From: Methylobacter sp.
GTDB lineage: Bacteria; Pseudomonadota; Gammaproteobacteria; Methylococcales; Methylomonadaceae
Reading direction: 5' to 3'
Length of the DNA: 12,000 nucleotides
Assembly (NCBI GenBank): GCA_028714995.1
Contig: JAQTLI010000041.1
Span: 1-12,000 of the forward strand
The notes beneath the pieces were generated by a model, which saw nothing but the letters and a program-made list of their open reading frames with translations, was not told the origin of the DNA and searched no databases. The translations under genes and the position numbers were made by a program. This document shows, one piece after another, positions 7,399 to 12,000 of this stretch; position 1 is the first letter of the stretch; every line of letters begins with the position of its first letter.

Positions 7399-8023
7399 AT
7401 GAGAGTTACAGAAAAACCCATTTCCAGTTATCCCTGGTACCTTCGTCCATTCTTTTGGAATCAAAAAAGAAAATACGGACAAATCCTTAAGCCTGCATTG
7501 CCTACAGGGATGTAGGTAAGGGGCGTGAGCAGGAGCGGAAGCTTTGATTTGGGCCAGAGTTCCCAGGTTATTTGCAGCGATAGCTATACTCTATGGCGTG
7601 CTGGATAGAAAAAGTAGCCCTATAGATTCAGTTCTACGATCCTTGATTACGGTGAGGGTATCGCAAATAAACGAGTGCCGTTTTTGTATTGATATTAACT
7701 CCGCCGTGTTGGCAAAAAGAACGGGCTCCATGAACAAGGTGGAGGCCCTTGAACGATGGCAAGAAAGCGAGTTGTTTGATAACAAAGAAAAGGTTGTCCT
7801 GGAATATGTCGAGGCTATAACTTATACCGATCGGCAGGTTGATGATGATTTGGCTCAGCGCCTATATGAATACTTTAATGAGGATGAAATAGTCGAACTA
7901 ACCGGACTCATTGCCTTTCAGAATTTATCCAGCAAATTTAACAGTGCCCTGGATTTGCCTGCACAAGGATTTTGCCGTCTGCCGGAAAGTGCAGATCGCA
8001 ATAATGAAAAATCAAACGTTTAA
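7399..8023 (+). pseudogene. AhpD/carboxymuconolactone-decarboxylase-like gene split by a 46-nt insertion
   Basis: The family (CMD/AhpD fold) includes thiol-dependent peroxidases and decarboxylases. The N-terminal part, from ATG 7399, encodes 34 residues (YPWYLRPFFW, NQKRKYG) and then hits TAG at 7513 inside the insertion. The remainder is read in another frame from 7547 (IWARVPRLFAA) to the stop at 8021-8023. Deleting 7501-7546 joins the two parts in frame into about 192 residues, matching my memory of family members that read through from LKPAL to WAR. The core keeps ECRFC (CxxC) followed by IDIN, where classical AhpD has a His; this is common in the subfamily. A TTG at 7544 with AGGAG at 7531-7535, both inside the insertion, could start a 159-residue protein with the core intact. 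So a shortened active protein is possible. Confidence 0.75.
7501..7546 (+). repeat. 46-nt hairpin-bearing insertion in the AhpD-like gene
   Basis: The inserted segment begins with a perfect hairpin CCTACA-GGGA-TGTAGG (7501-7516) and continues G-rich to 7546. It is bounded by similar hexamers GCATTG (7495-7500) and GCTTTG (7541-7546), which may be a slightly diverged target duplication. Its length is not a multiple of three and it brings an in-frame stop. It resembles small palindromic intergenic elements (REP/MITE-like), but with only one copy here that cannot be tested. Its exact borders are inferred from where the protein frames rejoin. Confidence 0.6.
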
Positions 8024-8108
8024 TACAAAATGGCATTGCCGATTCTCTGTTAATAGGCGGAATGCCCCTATGAATACATGCCCGATTCATTTGGAAATTC
8101 GATGGTGA
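8021..8108 (+). pseudogene. Orphan copy of the P-type ATPase leader and first codons
   Basis: From the stop codon of the AhpD-like gene through an ATG at 8070, this stretch aligns with 10071-10138, the leader of the ATPase gene. About four fifths of aligned positions match, with three gaps. In both places the match begins at the TAA of the preceding gene and runs through the start (ATGAATACATG here, ATGAACACATG there). Here the frame stops after 12 codons (MNTCPIHLEIRW). It looks like the scar of a recombination that once placed an ATPase-type gene, or its start, behind the AhpD-like gene. Confidence 0.6.
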
Positions 8109-8160
8109 GAGGCATGGTGTCGTCGACTCTATTATCTGTGACTAATGAGAAGTTATAATA

Positions 8161-8715
8161 ATGATACTCACTATTGGCAAATTGGCTAAACAGGCCGATG
8201 TAACCATCGAAACTATCCGGTACTATCAACGTATAGGCTTATTGAAAGAACCGGATAAACCTGATAATGGTTATCGACAATACACTGATGACGCCATTGC
8301 TAGAATTCGATTTATTAAACGCGCTCAACAAATAGGCTTTACCTTAAAGGAAATTGCAGAGCTGCTATCGCTTGATGGTTCTCATTGTGCTGATGTGCGA
8401 AAAATCGCTGAACAGAAATACCAGCAAATTGATCAGCAAATAAAGGATTTAATTGCTCTTCGTAATATATTGGATACTCTGATAAAAGGCTGTCAGAGCA
8501 ATTTTTCAATAGAATATTGTTCTCTTATTAATGCGCTTTCGACTGCCTGGGATGGCGGCCGAGACTGCTCTCTGCAGTCCTCGGCATTTCCTCCCTCCCT
8601 GGAGGTCAGAAGTGCCGCAATCGGTACGACCGCATGGATGCAGGAGGTAGAGCAATGCATGGAGCAGTTGCCGAGGGAACCGATGCTACCAAATGAGTCC
8701 GATTCAAAATCCTGA
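8161..8715 (+). CDS. merR: MerR-type metal-responsive regulator with three Hg-ligand cysteines
   Basis: MerR-family activators bend and untwist a promoter with an over-long spacer when metal binds. The N-terminal winged helix-turn-helix (LTIGKLAKQADVTIETIRYYQ) is typical, followed by the dimer helix. Cys76 (in DGSHC), Cys111 (in KGC) and Cys120 (in EYC) have spacings of 35 and 9, identical to Cys82/117/126 of Tn501 MerR. Mercury or another thiophilic metal is therefore the likely inducer. The ATG at 8161 gives the normal family start; the ribosome-binding site (GAGAAG, 8147-8152) is modest. The protein is 184 residues, about 40 longer than Tn501 MerR (144). The extra tail (about residues 131-184) has Cys136 and Cys166 and is encoded by hairpin-rich DNA. 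Unlike most mer loci, the gene points the same way as merT. The target is very likely the palindromic promoter at 8743-8774. Confidence 0.88.
   Translation: MILTIGKLAKQADVTIETIRYYQRIGLLKEPDKPDNGYRQYTDDAIARIRFIKRAQQIGFTLKEIAELLSLDGSHCADVRKIAEQKYQQIDQQIKDLIALRNILDTLIKGCQSNFSIEYCSLINALSTAWDGGRDCSLQSSAFPPSLEVRSAAIGTTAWMQEVEQCMEQLPREPMLPNESDSKS
8558..8605. repeat. Two GC-rich hairpins inside the merR C-terminal extension
   Basis: GCCGAGACTGC (8558-8568) pairs with GCAGT-C-CTCGGC (8574-8585), giving 11 bp with one bulged C and a 5-nt loop. CCTCC (8590-8594) pairs with GGAGG (8601-8605). They lie exactly where the protein runs past the usual MerR end, so an inserted palindromic element that extended the reading frame is plausible. 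An attenuating structure at the end of merR mRNA is an alternative. Confidence 0.55.
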
Positions 8716-8742
8716 ACCATCTGAAAATAATGTCAACTCTCC

Positions 8743-8774
8743 TTGACCCTGTGCTATAGCACAGGGTTTAGACT
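8743..8774 (+). promoter_or_regulatory. MerR-family promoter/operator for merT and downstream genes
   Basis: A -35 TTGACC (8743-8748) and a -10 TAGACT (8769-8774) are separated by 20 bp. The over-long spacer is filled by the perfect 20-bp palindrome CCCTGTGCTATAGCACAGGG (8747-8766). This is the classic layout of promoters activated by MerR, CueR, ZntR or PbrR through DNA distortion. The palindrome is not the Tn501/Tn21 mer operator (TCCGTAC...GTACGGA). It lies between merR and merT, 106 bp before the merT start. Confidence 0.85.
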
Positions 8775-8805
8775 CCTATCCTGATTCTATTAAGATCTGT
8801 AATTT

Positions 8806-8841
8806 CTGACATTTAGTATGACTCTGCTAAATGCAAGTCAG
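8806..8841 (+). other. Stem-loop in the merT 5' leader
   Basis: CTGACATTTAG (8806-8816) pairs with CTAAAT (8827-8832) and, after a GCAA bulge, with GTCAG (8837-8841). This gives 11 bp around a 10-nt loop. It lies downstream of the predicted promoter and about 26 nt before the merT ribosome-binding site, so it would be in the transcript. It may stabilise the mRNA; no known riboswitch is recognised. Confidence 0.35.
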
Positions 8842-8879
8842 CAGGCAACAACAGTTACAATTGATTCAGGAGAACCCTT

Positions 8880-9248
8880 ATGAAACTAGAACATGATACA
8901 GCATCCAGAGACTCAGCCTGGTTAGGGATTGGTGCCGTATTAGCCGCCATTGGCGCATCGGTCTACTGTGTTGGCCCTTTGCTGCTTATATCATTAGGGA
9001 TTGGCGGCGCGTGGATGAGCATATTAACTTCAATGGAAACGGTCAGACCTTTTTTTCTCGTTCTGACTCTGATCTTCATCGGTTTGAGCTATCGAAAACT
9101 CTATTTGATTCCCGATAGCTGTGAGGAGGGTGAAGTTTGTGCATCATCCGAAGTTAAACGCAAACAACGGATGATTTTCTGGATTAGTTCAGTGTTGATC
9201 TTGATGCTGCTGGCATTTCCCTGGTATGCCCTGTTTTTTATGGAATAA
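8880..9248 (+). CDS. merT: MerT-like inner-membrane metal transport protein, Cys-to-Tyr variant
   Basis: MerT takes Hg(II) from MerP and passes it into the cytoplasm via a Cys pair in the first membrane helix and a second Cys pair on the cytoplasmic loop. This 122-residue protein (Tn501 MerT is 116) has three hydrophobic segments: about 15-42, 54-72 and 98-120. It also has the family motif GPLLLISLGIGGAW. The loop pair is present (Cys81 and Cys87 in DSCEEGEVC). In helix 1 the usual CC is YC: Tyr29 (codon TAC at 8964-8966) precedes Cys30, one transition away from Cys. Transport may be altered, or the substrate may differ. AGGAGA at 8868-8873 lies six bases before the ATG. The gene sits under the MerR-type promoter and five nt before merP. 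Confidence 0.9.
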   Translation: MKLEHDTASRDSAWLGIGAVLAAIGASVYCVGPLLLISLGIGGAWMSILTSMETVRPFFLVLTLIFIGLSYRKLYLIPDSCEEGEVCASSEVKRKQRMIFWISSVLILMLLAFPWYALFFME

Positions 9249-9256
9249 GGATAATG

Positions 9257-9586
9257 ATGACTATTAAAAGCGTATTTATTATTTTGAGCTTATTCATATT
9301 GGCAGTACCTTTGATAATACAGACGAGTCATGCTGAATCTGTTGTTCAAGTGAAAAACAGCAGCCAATCTATAACATTAGATATGCAGAACATGACTTGT
9401 GCGATGTGTAAATTCACTATTAAAAAAGCCCTGCAAGGTGTTGAAGGTGTACAAAAGGCGGATGTTGATTTTGATTCAAAAATGGCTACTGTTACGTTTG
9501 ATCCGCAAAAAACCAATAGCGAAGCTTTAATTAATGCTACTACCCGAGCCGGTTATCCAGCGACTGTGCATAGTTCAAACAATTAA
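9257..9586 (+). CDS. merP: Periplasmic MerP-like heavy-metal-binding protein
   Basis: MerP binds Hg(II) in the periplasm and hands it to MerT. There is a signal peptide ending in THSAE-like sequence (S-H-A before E, cleavage after about residue 26). A single HMA domain (about residues 37-105) follows, with the metal site MTCAMC, Cys48 and Cys51, and the family ending RAGYPATV. Two adjacent ATG codons exist. The one at 9257 has the better distance (six bases) from AAGG at 9247-9250, while that at 9254 would add one Met. The site reads CAMC where Tn501 MerP has CSAC, so a preference for another soft metal cannot be excluded. It is separated from merT by eight nt and probably co-transcribed with it. 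Confidence 0.92.
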   Translation: MTIKSVFIILSLFILAVPLIIQTSHAESVVQVKNSSQSITLDMQNMTCAMCKFTIKKALQGVEGVQKADVDFDSKMATVTFDPQKTNSEALINATTRAGYPATVHSSNN

Positions 9587-9617
9587 CTACCGTATTAATT
9601 ATGATTAGGATAGGGTT

Positions 9618-10073
9618 ATGTCAAGTTGCTGCTCAAGCAGTTCGTCAAAAACGACTTCTCAGCATTGTGCTCAATGCGGCACAGCTTGTAAAAGTGTCAA
9701 AATACGAACGGTCTACCATCAGGTAAGATTTCCCGAGAATCAGGGGATCACCTCAGACAATTATTTTTTCTGCCCATCCAAAGAATGTTCAACCGGTTAT
9801 TTTTCAAAAGCGGGAATCATTATTCCCAGTCAACAGTTAAGGTCTCATCAAGAAATTCAGGAAGACAAGCTTTGTTATTGTTTTGATATCTATGCAGCCG
9901 ATTATCTGAATGCACTAAGGGCTAACACTGCAGAGCTTATCAAAGATTTTGTCATTGAACGAACAATATCAGGTGACTGTGCTTGTGAAATCAGGAACCC
10001 GGCAGGACAATGCTGTTTAGCGAAATTTAAGCATTTGGATAAAGAATACAGCAGTAAAAGTTCGGTAAATTAA
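9618..10073 (+). CDS. Cys-rich Zn/[2Fe-2S] metallochaperone-like protein (CopZ N-domain type)
   Basis: The 151 residues hold 15 cysteines and no signal peptide, so it is probably cytoplasmic. The N-terminal half has a CC pair (4-5), HCAQC (Cys17, Cys20), Cys24, and then FFC...C (Cys52, Cys57). This suits the zinc site of the N-terminal domain of Archaeoglobus fulgidus CopZ. The C-terminal half has LCYC (Cys86, Cys88), and CAC (Cys121, Cys123) followed by NPAGQCCL (Cys132, Cys133), a BFD-like [2Fe-2S] pattern. In A. fulgidus this module is fused to an HMA domain and delivers Cu(I) to a P-type ATPase. Here no HMA domain is attached, but an HMA protein (MerP) is encoded just upstream and a P-type ATPase just downstream. 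The role is inferred as a redox-linked metal acceptor or chaperone. The start has AGGA at 9608-9611 about seven bases upstream. Confidence 0.75.
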   Translation: MSSCCSSSSSKTTSQHCAQCGTACKSVKIRTVYHQVRFPENQGITSDNYFFCPSKECSTGYFSKAGIIIPSQQLRSHQEIQEDKLCYCFDIYAADYLNALRANTAELIKDFVIERTISGDCACEIRNPAGQCCLAKFKHLDKEYSSKSSVN

Positions 10074-10126
10074 TATAAAAATGACATTACAGATCCACTG
10101 CCAATGTTAATGGGAGGATCGCCACT

Positions 10127-12000
10127 ATGAACACATGGCACAAGCTATCGATTGCCGAAGCCGTAAGCCTTCTTGCTACCGATGTGGAGCAGGGACTTTC
10201 TGCCAATGAAGCAAAAAAGCGGCTGGCCCGGTATGGGCAAAATAAACTACACAAAGGCAAGCGATCTTCGGCCTTGGTCATTTTTGTAAACCAGTTCAAA
10301 AGTCTGGTTATTTGGGTGCTGATTGGTGCAGCGACTGTTTCTGCAGCGCTGGGCGAGACTGTAGACGGCATCGCCATTATTGTTATTGTGATCCTGAACG
10401 CGGTGATCGGTTTTATTCAGGAATATCGTGCCGAGAAGGCGGTGGCCGCGTTGGCTCGCCTGACAGCGCCCCATTGCCGCGTGGTACGAGACGGTCATAG
10501 CATGGTGGTTGATACGACTGAAATCGTTCCGGGCGATATCCTATTGCTCGAAGGCGGGGATCTGATCGCTGCGGACGCTCGCCTGATTAAGGCATCTGTT
10601 CTTCGTATCAACGAAGCGCCACTCACCGGCGAATCGCAAGCCGTTGGTAAGCTCACTGACAGTGTTCCTCTGGAAACGCCGCTGGCGGAGCGGAACAATA
10701 TGGTCTTCCTCGGTACCAGCGTAACGGGGGGAACCGGCTGCGCTTTGGTGGTTAATACCGGCATGGAGACGGAACTCGGTCATATTGCCAAACTTCTGGA
10801 GACCGCAGAAAGTGGAGAAACCCCATTGAAACGCCGGCTCGACCGGGTAGCGCGGTTGCTGTTGTGGGCTTGTTTCGGCATTGTTGCGCTGATTTTTAGT
10901 CTCGGCTTATTGCGAGGAATTGCGCCGTTTGAACTTTTCCTGAGCGCGGTGAGTCTTGCGGTAGCGGCCATTCCCGAGGGGCTGCCCGCCGTGGTAACTG
11001 TCGCGCTCGCTTTGGGTGTGCAACGTATGGTGCAGCGTAATGCATTGGTGCGGCATATGGCCTCGGTCGAAACGCTAGGCTGCGCTGAGGTTATCTGTAC
11101 GGACAAAACCGGCACACTGACGATGGGTGAAATGACAGCTCGTAAGTTGATTACCTCAGAAAGCTTGTATCGCATCACCGGCGAAGGTTATGCCACGGAA
11201 GGTGCATTCTTTTCCGGCAATGTGGAAAACCTGCCATCAAAAAGCCCAGAACTTTTCGCCTTGCTATATGCATCGGCCGCCTGCAACGATGCCGAATTAA
11301 CTCTACTAGATGACCGACCGGTGGTAGTGGGCGACCCTACCGAAGGCGCGCTGCTGGTGGCTGCTGCGAAAGGTGGTATTACACGCGCAACTGTCGAGAC
11401 CCAAATGCCGCGACTGGCTACTGTTCCTTTCGATTCCGATCGCAAACGCATGACAGTCATCCGTAGCCAAGAAAACCATCCCTGGGCATTCGTCAAGGGT
11501 GCGCCCGAAGTTATTCTTAATCGTTGCACCCTGATCCGTACCGATCAGGGAGTAAGAGAATTGACCGAAAATGACCGTAGCCGAATGTTTCAAGCCAATG
11601 CCTTATTGGCGCACGATGCCCTGCGTGTGCTTGCCGTCTCTGAACGTTCCCTGGACGGCTTCAGTTTCGAAGAAGGCATGGTCGTAAATGATATGGAGAT
11701 CGAGCAGGGACTTATCTTGTTAGGACTCGTAGGCTTACAGGACCCACCCCGAGGTGAGGCGAAGGAAGCTGTGGCCAAATGCAAACGGGCAGGCATCAAA
11801 ACCGTGATGATCACCGGTGATCATCCAGACACTGCACGGGCAATAGGGCATGAATTGGGCATTCTGGGCAAAGGCGAAGAAGTTCTCATAGGAGCCGAAC
11901 TTGATCGCCTGGATGACGAAGCGCTGAAGGAACGTGTAGCACAGGTTTCCGTTTATGCGCGGGTTACCGCCGAGCACAAGCTCCGCATTGTCCGCGCATG
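10127..12000 (+). CDS. P2-type (SERCA-like) cation-transporting ATPase, 3' end beyond window
   Basis: The first 624 codons are present; the gene continues past the right edge. It has an N-terminal cation-ATPase domain (residues 1-70), the actuator motif TGES (167-170), TM4 with PEGLP (283-287), the phosphorylation motif DKTGT (Asp326), the nucleotide-domain KGAP (457-460) and TGD (563-565). The window ends before the GDGxND hinge. PEGLP, with Glu284 at the SERCA Glu309 position, and the lack of a CPC motif or HMA domains place it in the P2 group (Ca2+, Mn2+ or monovalent cations), not among P1B Cu/Zn/Cd pumps. This is odd next to mer-type genes. The ATG has GGGAGG at 10112-10117. The gap to the preceding gene is 53 nt without a terminator, so co-transcription is likely. 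Codon use looks more GC-rich than in the merR-merP genes, hinting at a different origin. Confidence 0.9.
   Translation, partial: MNTWHKLSIAEAVSLLATDVEQGLSANEAKKRLARYGQNKLHKGKRSSALVIFVNQFKSLVIWVLIGAATVSAALGETVDGIAIIVIVILNAVIGFIQEYRAEKAVAALARLTAPHCRVVRDGHSMVVDTTEIVPGDILLLEGGDLIAADARLIKASVLRINEAPLTGESQAVGKLTDSVPLETPLAERNNMVFLGTSVTGGTGCALVVNTGMETELGHIAKLLETAESGETPLKRRLDRVARLLLWACFGIVALIFSLGLLRGIAPFELFLSAVSLAVAAIPEGLPAVVTVALALGVQRMVQRNALVRHMASVETLGCAEVICTDKTGTLTMGEMTARKLITSESLYRITGEGYATEGAFFSGNVENLPSKSPELFALLYASAACNDAELTLLDDRPVVVGDPTEGALLVAAAKGGITRATVETQMPRLATVPFDSDRKRMTVIRSQENHPWAFVKGAPEVILNRCTLIRTDQGVRELTENDRSRMFQANALLAHDALRVLAVSERSLDGFSFEEGMVVNDMEIEQGLILLGLVGLQDPPRGEAKEAVAKCKRAGIKTVMITGDHPDTARAIGHELGILGKGEEVLIGAELDRLDDEALKERVAQVSVYARVTAEHKLRIVRA

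Overview
The window is a heavy-metal resistance segment. Every gene I can support is on the + strand. There is no transposase, integrase or stable RNA gene. Base composition is moderate, and protein family resemblances point to a proteobacterium, most likely gammaproteobacterial: a CusA close to the enterobacterial protein, and Tn501-like MerR, MerT and MerP. The species cannot be fixed from the sequence alone. Several short gene fragments and small insertions give the region the look of a reshuffled accessory island.

Left part (386-6427): a tightly overlapping tripartite Cu(I)/Ag(I) efflux operon in the order cusC-cusB-cusA. It is followed by a translationally coupled 56-residue lipoprotein gene whose start lies inside the end of cusA. 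All junctions overlap by 8 to 14 nt. CusB carries two copies of the N-terminal methionine metal-binding segment, and CusA keeps the three substrate-binding methionines. No CusF-like chaperone and no two-component regulator lie in the window. The 385 nt upstream hold a large imperfect inverted repeat.

Middle part (6428-8160): a truncated copy of a lipoprotein gene start, a likely terminator, then an intact 112-residue lipoprotein gene that shares its leader with the truncated copy. A strong hairpin follows. Next comes an AhpD/carboxymuconolactone-decarboxylase-like gene split by a 46-nt hairpin-bearing insertion. Just after that gene is a leftover copy of the leader and first codons of the P-type ATPase gene found 2 kb further on.

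Right part (8161-12000): a merR-type regulator with all three Hg-binding cysteines and an unusual C-terminal extension; a textbook MerR-family promoter with a perfect 20-bp palindrome; a MerT-like membrane protein with one of its two membrane cysteines replaced by Tyr; a periplasmic MerP-like protein; a small Cys-rich protein resembling the zinc/[2Fe-2S] part of Archaeoglobus-type CopZ; and a P2-type (SERCA-like) cation ATPase that runs off the right edge. No merA (mercuric reductase) is present in the window. The probable logic is metal sensing, uptake or handover across the inner membrane, cytosolic binding by an Fe-S metallochaperone, and an ATPase of a class not expected for soft metals. 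This merA-less set is the best candidate for an undescribed system.
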